Source of the DNA: Alphaproteobacteria bacterium
GTDB taxonomy: Bacteria > Pseudomonadota > Alphaproteobacteria > Thalassobaculales > Thalassobaculaceae
DNA: 62,489 nt
Assembly: GCA_024742275.1 (NCBI GenBank)
Contig: JANSYS010000023.1
Location: forward strand, 1-62,489
Direction: 5' to 3'
Shown piece after piece: positions 9,719-18,985 of the stretch. Positions within the stretch are counted from its first letter, which is position 1. The number at the start of each line of letters is the position of its first letter. Under the pieces are notes generated by a model that did no database searches, had not been told where the DNA came from, and was given only the letters and a program-made list of their open reading frames with translations. The position numbers and the translations under genes are program-made.

Positions 9719-10745
9719 GTGCCTTGTTGTACTCCTCTATGCTGATCTCGCCTGCGAGGAACCGCCGCTGGAGTTCGGCCTGCGGCAAGGTACTCAAGCT
9801 CTGCTGAGGTGCGGCCGGCAGTGAGGGTGTCGGCGCAGGGGCGGGTGGAGCTGAGGAGCTGGGCGGCGGAGCTTTGGACTCGAGGGTCCTGGTCGGAGCC
9901 TGCATGGACGGTGCCCGTGCGAGTTTTCTCCGGTCCTGTTCGGCCGAAGAGAAGTCCTTGACCAGGAACCTCGCATCATCGAACGCCGCTAGACGTTGCC
10001 CAACGATCTGACCGGCCACGAGACCACGGCGTCCGGCGTACCAGGCGATACCCTCGGGATGAAACTGGTAATCGAGAATGACCCGCAGGTCGGACAGGGA
10101 GCGGGTCTCGTTGAGATCAGAGTCATTGAAGCTGCGCGTCGTCGTGACCTGGGTGACCTGCTCTTCGCCCTGGAAAGAGAAGTCGCCGATATAGGTCGCT
10201 TGGCCTGCCGACACGATGAAGCGCGGGGCATCTGGCGTTAGGTGGCCGCCGTCGGAGAAAGCGATCTCCTCGTGCGTCATTTCCGCCGCCGCGGCGCTGG
10301 CGGCGGCGACCACCAGGGTCGCGGCGAGGCCGACAAACGGGTTGCCCCCGATGAACTGAACGTTGCTGTAGGTCTTCGTAATCTCCACACTTTCGATTGC
10401 GTAGTGACCAGGGGGAACGACATAGGTCCAGTAGCGATCGTTCCGCCCGAGCTGCGCTTGTGTCGCGTATTTCACCTCGATCACATCGGGGTCGGTCGCA
10501 TCCTCGTCGTCTGCAGTGCGCGCGCCAACGAACCTGTTGGTGGTCGGATCATATCGGCGGATTGTCATCGTCAGCGGTGTTTGCAGAAGCAACGGATCGC
10601 GCTCCAGGACGAACAGGATCGCTCCCTTGTCCTGCGCCAACTCCAGAGAACCATCGTCCTTCATCGGAACGGACCTGGGCGCGCATCCCCACAATGCGAC
10701 GGAGCCGGCAATCAAGGTGAGAGCGATTGTGAAAGCTCGGCGCAT
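9705..10745 (-). CDS. Putative lipoprotein with C-terminal SHOCT-like domain
   Basis: The 346-residue product begins with a lipoprotein signal (MRRAFTIALTLIAGSVALWGC) with the lipobox Cys21. A beta-rich middle follows, then a proline/alanine/serine-rich linker (about residues 283-320). The C-terminal segment LQRRFLAGEISIEEYNKARAG has the pattern of the short SHOCT domain (leucine, GEIS-EEY). A hydrophobic alanine-rich segment at about 135-155 might associate with the membrane. I do not know a function. SHOCT tails often mediate oligomerisation, so a multimeric envelope protein is a reasonable guess. Confidence 0.75.
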   Translation of the reverse strand: MRRAFTIALTLIAGSVALWGCAPRSVPMKDDGSLELAQDKGAILFVLERDPLLLQTPLTMTIRRYDPTTNRFVGARTADDEDATDPDVIEVKYATQAQLGRNDRYWTYVVPPGHYAIESVEITKTYSNVQFIGGNPFVGLAATLVVAAASAAAAEMTHEEIAFSDGGHLTPDAPRFIVSAGQATYIGDFSFQGEEQVTQVTTTRSFNDSDLNETRSLSDLRVILDYQFHPEGIAWYAGRRGLVAGQIVGQRLAAFDDARFLVKDFSSAEQDRRKLARAPSMQAPTRTLESKAPPPSSSAPPAPAPTPSLPAAPQQSLSTLPQAELQRRFLAGEISIEEYNKARAGQ

Positions 10746-10978
10746 CGAACGGGTGCTCCCCCAGGTCGAGCCTGAGAAGATGCGGCCTGTCCGGACCGAT
10801 CTTCTCGACAGCTACGGAAAATAGAAATTCCCGATATCCGATTCCTGCGATGATGCCAACCGGTCCATTCCGGTCCGGAAAGGCTCTGTCCCCGATCGCC
10901 GGGGGTAACCTTCTGCGCTGCGCTGCACTATGTTCGCGTCGACGGAACGCATGAACATGCGCAAGCGGGAGAACGGCG

Positions 10979-12358
10979 ATGGCCGGCTACGACTACGATC
11001 TCATCACCATCGGCGGCGGGTCCGGCGGGGTACGCGCCTCGCGCATGGCCGGACGCTACGGCGCCAAGGTCGCCGTGGTCGAGGAACTGCGGGTCGGTGG
11101 GACCTGTGTCCTGCGCGGATGCGTGCCCAAGAAGCTGCTGGTCTACGGCTCGCACCTGCCCCACGAGATCGAGGACATGCGGGGCTATGGCTGGTCGGTC
11201 GAGGACGTCAGCCATGACTGGAAGGCGCTGATCGCTGCCAAGGAGAAGGAGCTCGACCGGCTCCACGGCATCTACCTAAACCTGCTGAGCGGCGCCGGAA
11301 ACGACGTACTGGACGGCAAGGGGAAGATCGTCGATCCGCACACGGTCGAGGTCGCCGGCAAGCGCTATACCGCCGAACGGATCCTGATCGCCACCGGCGG
11401 CTGGCCCAGCCTGCCCGACGTGCCCGGTATCGAAAACGCCATCACCTCCAACGAAGCCCTCGAATTGCCGGAACGCCCGCAGCGGGTGGCCGTCGTCGGC
11501 AGCGGCTTCATCGCCGTGGAGTTCGCCGGGATCTTCCATGGCTTCGGCAGCGAGACGCACCTGATCTACCGCGCGCCGAAGGTGCTTCGCGGCTTCGACG
11601 AGGACGTCCGCACCTCCCTGACCGAGGAAATGGCCAAGAAGGGCATCAACCTGCATGCCGAGACTTTGCCGTCCCGTATCGAGAAGGCGGAGGACGCCTA
11701 CCTGGTCCACCTGACCGACGGGGAGGTGCTTGAAGTCGACGCGGTGATGTACGCGACCGGCCGGCACCCGAACTCCAAGGGGATCGGCCTGGAGGAGGTC
11801 GGGGTTGAGATGGAGGCCAACGGGGCGGTGAAGGTGGACGCGTATTCCCGCACGAACATCCCCTCGATCTGGGCGATCGGCGACGTGACCAACCGGATCA
11901 ACCTGACGCCGGTGGCGCTGGCCGAGGGCTCCTGCTTCGCCGAGACCGAGTTCAACGACAACCCGATGTCGCCCGACCACGAGAACGTCGCGAGCGCGGT
12001 CTTCAGCCAGCCGCCGGTCGGGACGGTCGGGCTCACCGAGACCGAGGCGCGCGAGACGTACGGAGCGCTCGACGTCTATATGTCCGGGTTCCGGCCCATG
12101 AAATACACGCTCACCGAGAACACCGAACGCGGCATGATGAAGTTGATCGTCGACCGGGCCAGCCAGAAGGTGGTCGGCGCTCATATGGTCGGCCTCGACA
12201 GCCCGGAGATCATCCAGGGCGTGGCGATCGCGGTGAAGATGGGGGCGACCAAGAAGGACTTCGACCGGACGATCGGCATCCACCCGACCGCCGCCGAGGA
12301 GTTCGTCACCATGCGCGAGAAGCGGCCGGACCCCGAGGAGCGGCAGGCGGCCGAGTAG
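10979..12358 (+). CDS. gor: Glutathione-disulfide reductase
   Basis: This flavoenzyme keeps glutathione reduced using NADPH in the cytoplasm. The 459-residue protein has the FAD-binding GGGSGGVRASRMA motif, the redox-active disulfide in GGTCVLRGCVPKK (Cys43 and Cys48), the second nucleotide-binding motif VGSGFIAVEFAGIF, the ATGRHPN stretch and the C-terminal dimer-interface signature IHPTAAEEFVTMR with the catalytic His. Spacing and length match plant-type and alphaproteobacterial glutathione reductases. The start ATG has GGGAG upstream. It converges on the TPR glycosyltransferase-like gene. Confidence 0.95.
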   Translation: MAGYDYDLITIGGGSGGVRASRMAGRYGAKVAVVEELRVGGTCVLRGCVPKKLLVYGSHLPHEIEDMRGYGWSVEDVSHDWKALIAAKEKELDRLHGIYLNLLSGAGNDVLDGKGKIVDPHTVEVAGKRYTAERILIATGGWPSLPDVPGIENAITSNEALELPERPQRVAVVGSGFIAVEFAGIFHGFGSETHLIYRAPKVLRGFDEDVRTSLTEEMAKKGINLHAETLPSRIEKAEDAYLVHLTDGEVLEVDAVMYATGRHPNSKGIGLEEVGVEMEANGAVKVDAYSRTNIPSIWAIGDVTNRINLTPVALAEGSCFAETEFNDNPMSPDHENVASAVFSQPPVGTVGLTETEARETYGALDVYMSGFRPMKYTLTENTERGMMKLIVDRASQKVVGAHMVGLDSPEIIQGVAIAVKMGATKKDFDRTIGIHPTAAEEFVTMREKRPDPEERQAAE

Positions 12359-12367
12359 GCCTCCGTG

Positions 12368-14461
12368 TCAGGCCTGGGTCCCGCCGGAACCGACGGCTGC
12401 CCAGCGCCGCAGCGCGCCGGCGACCCGCTGCATCACCGGCTCCCAGGCGTCGTCCGTGTCCTGCCGGAACACGCGGGTATTCGGGTACCAGAGGGAGTCC
12501 TCGCGGGTCAGCCCCCAACGCCAATCCGGTTTGGTCGGCAACAGCGTCCAGCAGTCCTTGCCGAGGGCGCCGGCGAAATGGACGGTGTTGTTCGCCGGAC
12601 ACAGGACCAGATCGACCGCCGCCACCAGCGCCGCCAGGCCGTCCAGGTCGAGGATCGGCTCGATCCCGTGGCTATGGTCGATCGGCTGTCCGATCTCGTC
12701 GGCGAAGGCGTCCAGATCCTCCTGCTTCAGGCCGTATTGCAGCGAAATCAGGGCGATGCCGGGCACCGCTGCGATCTCTTGCCAGAGCCCGATCGGGATG
12801 CTGCGCCGGCCACCTGTCTTCGGCGCGACCGAGCGCCAGGTGATGCCGACGAGCTTCTCGCCGGGATGGCGTCGCTTAAGGTCAGCCCGCAGCGATGCCA
12901 CCCGCTCGGGCTGGGGAACGATCCAGGGCTCCGGACGCGCCTCTCCGCCGCAGAACAGCGCGAGCCGGTGCGGCAGGTCGCCCAGCGCGATCTGAAGGTC
13001 GCAGCCATGGTGATCCTCCAGGGCACCGGAGGGGTTGGAGACGTCCGGCACCTCGACCCCCGGTAGGCTCCGCCGCAGGATGGGTCTAATCCGCGGCTCC
13101 GTCAGAACCGTCAGTCGGGCGCCCCGGCGTAGCAGATAGGGGGCGAGGGTCAGGAACTGCACCTCGTCGCCGATGCCCTGCTCGCCCCAGACCAGCAGCC
13201 GTTTTCCGGCGATGTCCTGGTCGGTCCATTCGGGGATCGCGAAGTACCGCACGAAGGGGGCCGCGTCCGGCGAGTCGAGGCGTCGGCGATGTTCTTCCCA
13301 TCCCTCGGCGAACCGTTCCTGCGCGAGCAAAGCGAGCGCCGTATTCAGATGGGCGAGCGCATGCTGGTCGCGGATGCGGGTCGCGTACCACCCGTATTTA
13401 GCGGCGGAGGCCGCGTCACCGGTCCGGCCGAGTTCGACACCGATATTGTACCAGGCATCGGGATCGTCCGGCCGCATGCAGGCGCCCTTCCGCAGCCACC
13501 AGAGCACCCGGGCGCGGGTCGGGTCCCGGGTCGAGAGCAGCGCGAGCCGGTTGTAGGGCTCGGGTGCGTAGGGGTTCATCGATAGCGCCCGCCGGGCCCA
13601 GCGCTCTTCGTCCAGCAGGCCTGCGAGTTCGCAACTCGCCGATGTGTTGGTTGGGTCGATCAGCAGGCCGCGCTTGAATGGAAGCGTCGCCTCCTCGGGC
13701 CGTCCGAGCTTCTGGAGGGTCCGCGCCAGATTGAAGTTCGCCGGAGCATGATCGTTCGATCTGCCAAGACTTCTGCGGAAGTACTCTTCGGCGACGGTCC
13801 ACTCACCCCGCCCGAACGAGAGCAGTCCGCGGTTGTTGAGAATGTTCGGATTTCCGGGCTGTATGGCGAGCGCCCGCCCATAGCATCGCTGGGCGCCGGC
13901 CGTGTCGCCGATATCCCTCAATGCGTTTCCCTGATTGAAAGCGCCGGCCGGTGAGGCCGGGTACAGGATTTGCACCCGTCGGAATCTCTGAATCGCGGCG
14001 GCCTTGGCGCCAGCGCCCGACAGGTCGTTCCCAATCTCGATATGGCCGTCGGCGTCGACCGGCGACAGGATGATACGGCGGCGCAGCGCCTGGTCGCGGC
14101 CGACACCCCGTTCCACAAGGGACAGGCCGCCCAGGTTGTCCGGTCGATCCGGTGCCAGCAACAGCGCTCGTCGATAGCAGGGAATGGCGATGTCCGGACG
14201 CACCAGGTGTTTGGCCACGCCGCCCAGGTTGCCCCACGCCGCGGCGTTGCGCGGGTTCAGTCGGACGGCCTGTTCGATCAGCCGGGCTGCATCGAGCGGC
14301 TGGCCTTCCTCGAACCGAAGGGTGCCGAGCAGATTGAGGGCGTCGGCACGGTACGGATCTCCCTCCGGGACCTTCGCGTAGAGTCTCGCGGCGCGGCTCC
14401 GGAACCCGGCCTTCTGCAAACGGATGCCTTCATGCAGTAGGTTGAGGGATTGATCGTTCAC
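12368..14461 (-). CDS. TPR-repeat protein with glycosyltransferase-like C-terminal domain
   Basis: The 697-residue protein has an N-terminal array of roughly ten tetratricopeptide repeats (to about residue 400). Examples are ADALNLLGTLRFEEGQPLDAARL and the NPNILNNRGL and NAAAWGNLGG turns. The C-terminal domain of about 270 residues has a GT9/GT41-like fold signature (GEQGIGDEVQF, LVGITWRS, NNTVHFAGALG, PDWRWG). Such proteins are found in flagellin or envelope glycosylation loci, but the acceptor here is unknown. No ATG suits the start; I used GTG at 14461 with GAAGG upstream, overlapping the previous gene by 32 bases. The C-terminal domain is duplicated in that upstream neighbour. Confidence 0.82.
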   Translation of the reverse strand: MNDQSLNLLHEGIRLQKAGFRSRAARLYAKVPEGDPYRADALNLLGTLRFEEGQPLDAARLIEQAVRLNPRNAAAWGNLGGVAKHLVRPDIAIPCYRRALLLAPDRPDNLGGLSLVERGVGRDQALRRRIILSPVDADGHIEIGNDLSGAGAKAAAIQRFRRVQILYPASPAGAFNQGNALRDIGDTAGAQRCYGRALAIQPGNPNILNNRGLLSFGRGEWTVAEEYFRRSLGRSNDHAPANFNLARTLQKLGRPEEATLPFKRGLLIDPTNTSASCELAGLLDEERWARRALSMNPYAPEPYNRLALLSTRDPTRARVLWWLRKGACMRPDDPDAWYNIGVELGRTGDAASAAKYGWYATRIRDQHALAHLNTALALLAQERFAEGWEEHRRRLDSPDAAPFVRYFAIPEWTDQDIAGKRLLVWGEQGIGDEVQFLTLAPYLLRRGARLTVLTEPRIRPILRRSLPGVEVPDVSNPSGALEDHHGCDLQIALGDLPHRLALFCGGEARPEPWIVPQPERVASLRADLKRRHPGEKLVGITWRSVAPKTGGRRSIPIGLWQEIAAVPGIALISLQYGLKQEDLDAFADEIGQPIDHSHGIEPILDLDGLAALVAAVDLVLCPANNTVHFAGALGKDCWTLLPTKPDWRWGLTREDSLWYPNTRVFRQDTDDAWEPVMQRVAGALRRWAAVGSGGTQA

Positions 14462-15776
14462 GGCGCATGGTTTCCTTCGATTCCAGAAAACCAGCGACTT
14501 CGGCGATGACCGGCACCCAATCCCCGTCGCGCCGCTGGCGATACAGGCGGGTGTTTTCATACCATAGGTTGTCGGCGCCGTCCTCCCCCCAGCGCCAATC
14601 CGGGTCGACCGGCAGCAAGACATGACTGGGGATGCCGAGCGCTCCGGCGAAATGGACGGTGTTGTTCGGCGGCGAGACGACACTGTCCATCGCCGAGACG
14701 AGCGCCGCCAATCCGTCGAGGTTGACGAGCGGATCGACACCGTGGTCGATATCCAACCTGTCTCCGAAGGCGGCGAGGTCGCCAGCCGACGCTGCGTATT
14801 GAAGCGAGACGAGCGCCACGTCCTCGATATCCGAGAGTGGGTACCAGAGCGACGGATGCACTGTCCTCCGCCAGCCGTCCTCGGCCTTGCTCGTCCAGGT
14901 GATGCCGACCAATCGCTTGCCGGGGTGCCGGCGTTGAAGTCTCGCGCGGATCATGCGGCGGTGCTCAGGGTCGACCGACAGGTAGGATGAGGGCCGTACC
15001 GTTCCGCCGGTGAACAGCCCAAGTGTGGCGGGAAGATCTCCCGCGCAGATCCAGGCCTTGGCGACGGGCAGTGGTTCAAGGACGCCGTCTGTATCCGGGG
15101 CGACCACCTGAACGTCGGGGAAGCTGCGCCGAACCAGGGACCGCAGGCGTTGGTTGACAAGCAGCGTGAGCGATCCGACCCGGTCGCGGACAGCCGAGAC
15201 CAGGGTCAAGAACATGATCGTGTCGCCGATCCCCTGTTCAGTCAGCAGGCGCAACCGGCCGCCTATCGGTCTGCCGTCCCATTCGGGCAAATCCGGCCAG
15301 ACCGACGCCGGATCGGCGCCGAGCGTGCCATGACGGGCGCGATACAATGGCCATCCCGCTTCAAAGTCGCCCCGCCTGAGGTGCAATACGGCGGCATTCA
15401 TGCCTGCCATGACAAACGGTGCGCCCGCAGCTTTGGACCAGGCGCATGTCCGAAGGGCAAACGCGCTGTCGCCCAGGCGCTTCTTGACGTTGCCGATATT
15501 GATCCAGGCATGCCAGTCGCCCGGGTCGAGCAACACGCAGCGCCGACCGGCGATGTCGGCTTCCGCAGCCCGTCCGAGATGCCAGAGCGCAAGCGCTTCG
15601 CGTTGGCGCGGCGGAGCGGCGAGCGGGTCGGCGGTGCGCGCGCGCCGCGACCAGGTCAAAGCCTCCAGAGGCGCATCCGTCATCCGGGTCCCGGCCCAGG
15701 CATGCATGGGCCGGGGGTCGTTGGCGCGGATGACGATGAGGCGCCGGATCTGCTCTGGAGGCAGGGTCGTGGTCAT
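14430..15776 (-). CDS. Glycosyltransferase-like protein, paralogue of the downstream TPR protein
   Basis: The 448-residue protein keeps only remnants of TPRs at its N-terminus (for example DWHAWINIGNVKKRLGDS). It then has the same C-terminal domain as the next gene: TEQGIGDTIMF, LVGITWTSKAE, NLDGLAALVSAMDSV, NNTVHFAGALG and PDWRWGEDG. The two proteins are evidently tandem duplicates that differ mainly in TPR number. Its start shares one base with the stop of the upstream cupin gene (TGATG), and its end overlaps the TPR protein, so all three form one operon. A sugar-nucleotide-dependent transferase is likely; donor and acceptor cannot be read. Confidence 0.8.
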   Translation of the reverse strand: MTTTLPPEQIRRLIVIRANDPRPMHAWAGTRMTDAPLEALTWSRRARTADPLAAPPRQREALALWHLGRAAEADIAGRRCVLLDPGDWHAWINIGNVKKRLGDSAFALRTCAWSKAAGAPFVMAGMNAAVLHLRRGDFEAGWPLYRARHGTLGADPASVWPDLPEWDGRPIGGRLRLLTEQGIGDTIMFLTLVSAVRDRVGSLTLLVNQRLRSLVRRSFPDVQVVAPDTDGVLEPLPVAKAWICAGDLPATLGLFTGGTVRPSSYLSVDPEHRRMIRARLQRRHPGKRLVGITWTSKAEDGWRRTVHPSLWYPLSDIEDVALVSLQYAASAGDLAAFGDRLDIDHGVDPLVNLDGLAALVSAMDSVVSPPNNTVHFAGALGIPSHVLLPVDPDWRWGEDGADNLWYENTRLYRQRRDGDWVPVIAEVAGFLESKETMRRERSIPQPTA

Positions 15777-16081
15777 CAGGCGGAAGCGGGCTCCTTCAGC
15801 TCGACCTCCATAAATACCACCTCGCCCGGGCCCTCGTTGATCACGTCATGCTCGACGCCGGCGGGGCGGATATAGGGCTGACCGACGACCATCTCTGCGG
15901 CGACGTCGCCATCCGGAGTGGCGATGCGGAGCGGCCCGCCGGTGGTTGGGACGATGACGTAGGCCATCTCGTGCTTGTGCCATCCGGTCGAGGAGCCGGG
16001 CGCCAGGCGCCATTCGGTCACCCGTACCTTCTCGTCGTCGATATGCATGGTTGATTCTGCAGGCGAATAGGTGGTCGTCAT
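15776..16081 (-). CDS. Cupin-domain protein
   Basis: A 101-residue single cupin barrel. The first cupin motif is visible as GSSTGWHKHEMAYVIVPTTGG and the second as PYIRPAGVEHDVINEG, with the three metal-binding histidines (WHKH, EH) in place. I started at the ATG at 16081, which has a GAGGG ribosome-binding site; the open frame extends further but without cupin sequence. It is first in an operon with the two glycosyltransferase-like genes. Small cupins like this bind a metal and a small carboxylate or sugar; no specific activity can be claimed. Confidence 0.85.
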   Translation of the reverse strand: MTTTYSPAESTMHIDDEKVRVTEWRLAPGSSTGWHKHEMAYVIVPTTGGPLRIATPDGDVAAEMVVGQPYIRPAGVEHDVINEGPGEVVFMEVELKEPASA

Positions 16082-16276
16082 GGAGCCCTCGCGGAGTTGG
16101 ATAGGGGCAACGATGCCCGGTCGAAAGACGCGGTGCAACGGACAGCGCGGCGGGGTGGCAGCCTTTGGTCGACGGCTCTGGCGCGAATCGGCTTCCAGTC
16201 GCGGGAGCACGCTGATAGAAACCTTTGAAAAAGCGCGAGAAGACTTCGACACCCCAATCCTCCGAGGGAGGGCGAG

Positions 16277-17668
16277 ATGACGACCGAGTGGACCCCGACG
16301 ACCTGGCGTGACCGGCCGATCCGGCAGGTGCCTGAGTATCCCGACCGGGAAAAGCTTGACGGCGTCTTATCGACCTTGCGGACGTTTCCGCCGCTCGTCT
16401 TCGCTGGCGAGACCCAGCGTCTGCGCTCTTCTCTGTCGGAAGTCGCCGCGGGCAAGGCGTTCCTGCTGCAGGGCGGCGACTGCGCCGAGAGCTTCGCCGA
16501 GTTCTCCGCGGACAACATCCGCGACACCGTGAAGGTGTTGCTGCAGATGGCGGTGGTCCTGACCTTCGGCGCGGCGCTGCCCGTCGTGAAGATCGGCCGG
16601 TTGGCCGGCCAATTCGCCAAGCCGCGCTCCGCGCCGACCGAGGTGATCGACGGCGTCGAGCTGCCGAGCTACCGCGGTGACATCATCAACGGGATGGAGT
16701 TCGAAGAGGGGTCCCGCATACCCGATCCGGAGCGCCTGCTGCGCGTCTACAACCAGTCGGCGGCGACGCTGAATCTGGTCCGTGCCTTCGCCACGGGCGG
16801 TCTCGCCAATCTCGAGGATGTGCATCGCTGGACCTTGAGCTTCGTCGAGAAGAGCCCCGAGGGCGAGAAGTTCGAGCAGATCGCCGGGCGGATCGAGGAA
16901 TGCCTCGCGTTCATGCGGGCCTGCGGCGTAACGCCGGAGAGCGTGGCCCAGCTTCGCGAGACCGACGTTTATACCAGCCACGAGGCGCTTCTGCTCGACT
17001 ACGAGGAAACGCTCACCCGGCGCGATACGATCACCGACGATCGCGGCTGGTACAACACCGCCGCCCACATGGTTTGGATCGGCGACCGGACGCGCAACCT
17101 CGATGGCGCACATGTCGAGTACTTCAAGGGCATCCACAATCCGATCGGCCTCAAGTGCGGCCCGAGCCTGGAGCCCGACGAACTGATCAAGCTGATTGAC
17201 GTGCTGAACCCGGAAAACGATCCCGGCCGGCTGACGCTCATCGCGCGGTTCGGGTCCGACAAGGTGCGCGAAGGCCTGCCGCCGCTGGTCCGCGCCGTCG
17301 AGCGGGAGGGCCGCCAAGTCGTCTGGTCCTGCGATCCGATGCACGGCAACACGGTCAAATCCTCGACCGGCTACAAGACTCGGCCGTTCGACCGGATTCT
17401 CGGTGAGGTGCGGTCGTTCTTCGAGGTTCACGAGGAGGAAGGAACCTACGCCGGCGGCGTTCATTTCGAGATGACCGGCCGCGACGTGACCGAGTGCATC
17501 GGCGGTGCGACCGGCGTCACCGAGGAAGCCCTGTCCGATCGGTATCACACTCACTGCGACCCGCGCCTCAATGCCGCCCAGTCGCTCGAACTGGCCTTCC
17601 TTGTGGCCGAGATGCTGGTTCGCCGCCGTGGCGGAGTGGGTGCTCAGCCGTTCAAGGCGGCGAGCTGA
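16277..17668 (+). CDS. Class II 3-deoxy-7-phosphoheptulonate (DAHP) synthase
   Basis: This condenses phosphoenolpyruvate with erythrose-4-phosphate as the first step of the shikimate pathway. At 463 residues it is the class II (plant/mycobacterial AroG) type and not the 350-residue class I type. Recognisable blocks are [65 protein letters not shown] and [15 protein letters not shown], including the metal-binding Cys, His, Glu and Asp positions. The ATG at 16277 has GAGGGAGGG upstream. It is divergent from the cupin operon and has no other aromatic-pathway gene nearby. Confidence 0.95.
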   Translation: MTTEWTPTTWRDRPIRQVPEYPDREKLDGVLSTLRTFPPLVFAGETQRLRSSLSEVAAGKAFLLQGGDCAESFAEFSADNIRDTVKVLLQMAVVLTFGAALPVVKIGRLAGQFAKPRSAPTEVIDGVELPSYRGDIINGMEFEEGSRIPDPERLLRVYNQSAATLNLVRAFATGGLANLEDVHRWTLSFVEKSPEGEKFEQIAGRIEECLAFMRACGVTPESVAQLRETDVYTSHEALLLDYEETLTRRDTITDDRGWYNTAAHMVWIGDRTRNLDGAHVEYFKGIHNPIGLKCGPSLEPDELIKLIDVLNPENDPGRLTLIARFGSDKVREGLPPLVRAVEREGRQVVWSCDPMHGNTVKSSTGYKTRPFDRILGEVRSFFEVHEEEGTYAGGVHFEMTGRDVTECIGGATGVTEEALSDRYHTHCDPRLNAAQSLELAFLVAEMLVRRRGGVGAQPFKAAS

Positions 17669-17788
17669 CACAACCGTACTTTCGCGGCGGACCGCCGATA
17701 TAGGTGGGGGGCGGCTTCCGCATCCCCTCTTTTCCCCGCAGCGTCGCAGGCGCTAGTCTCTAACGCCTTGAGACTGGTGGACCGTCCA

Positions 17789-18985
17789 ATGAGCGCGATC
17801 GAACGGGATGACGACGACCGGCCGGTGCCGACCGGAAACGATTGGCCGACGACCCTGCGTCACCCGACACCCGATACCTTGTCCGGGTATGTCGACAAGT
17901 ATTTCGCCCGAACCAAGGACTGCGTCGCCGCTTTCGGCGACAAGAAGGTGACCTACGCCGTCTTCATGCGCCGACCCGTCACCTGTGCCACGCGGCTTGC
18001 CGTCGACTGGCTGAAATGGGTGATGGCCGAGCGTGGGGCCGATGTCGAGATCCAGGAATTGCATAAAGAAGGCGCCTGGGTCGGCGCTGGTGAGCCGATT
18101 CTCTACATCACCGGCTCGTTCTACCATCTGGTCGATCTGGAGACCCAGTATCTGCAGAAGCTCGGCGCCGCATGCGTGGCCGCCTACAACGCATACAACA
18201 TGTGCGTGGAGCTGCCGAACACCGCCTTCCTCGCCATGGACGCGCGGCACTGTGCCGGCACCGAGATGGCCGAGATCATGGCCTACGGCGCCAGCGTCGG
18301 GTCGCGCAAGGCAAAGAACAAGGTCGGCGCCATCGGCTTCATCGGCAACGCCACCGACGCGACGGCTCATTACTTCGATCAGAAACGCGGTTTCGGTACC
18401 ATGCCACACGCGCTCATCGGCTATGCCGGTTCGACGGTGCGGGCAGCCGAGATGTTCCACGAAACCCATCCGGGCGAGAACCTGACCGTCTTGGTCGACT
18501 ATTTCGGTCAGGAGTTCACCGATGCGCTTGCCGTGGCCCGCCGGTTTCCGGATCTGGCGGCCCAGGGCAAGCTCGCGGTGCGGCTCGACACCCATGGCGG
18601 GCGGTACATCGAAGGGCTCGACACGGCCGAGGCCTACGCTGTGCTCGACCGTAAGGCACCGGAGGCGATCCGCGGCTACCGCACCGAAGCGGAACTGCGC
18701 GCTTTGATCGGGACCGGCGTGTCGGCGGCGGCGATATGGTCGATGCGAGAGCGTCTCGATGCCGAGGGCTTTCCCAAAGTGCGCATCGTCGCGTCCTCGG
18801 GCTTCGGGCCGGAGAAGTGCCGTGTGATGGCCCTGGCGAAGGCGCCGGTGGACGTCGTGGGTACGGGATCCTATCTACCTGACAAGTGGAGCGAGACCTA
18901 CGCCACCGCCGACATCATCGACTACGATGGCGAGCCGCGGGTGAAGGTCGGGCGCGAGTTCCTGCTGCGCAAAGGAGAATCATGA
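17789..18985 (+). CDS. Nicotinate phosphoribosyltransferase-like protein
   Basis: NAPRTase-family proteins join nicotinate to PRPP, giving nicotinate mononucleotide for NAD salvage. The 398-residue protein resembles the shorter archaeal-type branch. Visible blocks are an N-terminal YFARTKDC stretch, LDARHCAGTEMAEIMAYGA around the phosphoribosyl site, GTMPHALIG, RLDTHGGRY and the phosphate-binding VASSGFGPEKC. I used ATG 17789; an in-frame TTG at 17768 is possible but unsupported. Its stop overlaps the ATG of the next gene by four bases, so it is translationally coupled to a glutamine amidotransferase. That pairing is unusual, and the true substrate could be another nicotinate-like base. Confidence 0.8.
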   Translation: MSAIERDDDDRPVPTGNDWPTTLRHPTPDTLSGYVDKYFARTKDCVAAFGDKKVTYAVFMRRPVTCATRLAVDWLKWVMAERGADVEIQELHKEGAWVGAGEPILYITGSFYHLVDLETQYLQKLGAACVAAYNAYNMCVELPNTAFLAMDARHCAGTEMAEIMAYGASVGSRKAKNKVGAIGFIGNATDATAHYFDQKRGFGTMPHALIGYAGSTVRAAEMFHETHPGENLTVLVDYFGQEFTDALAVARRFPDLAAQGKLAVRLDTHGGRYIEGLDTAEAYAVLDRKAPEAIRGYRTEAELRALIGTGVSAAAIWSMRERLDAEGFPKVRIVASSGFGPEKCRVMALAKAPVDVVGTGSYLPDKWSETYATADIIDYDGEPRVKVGREFLLRKGES

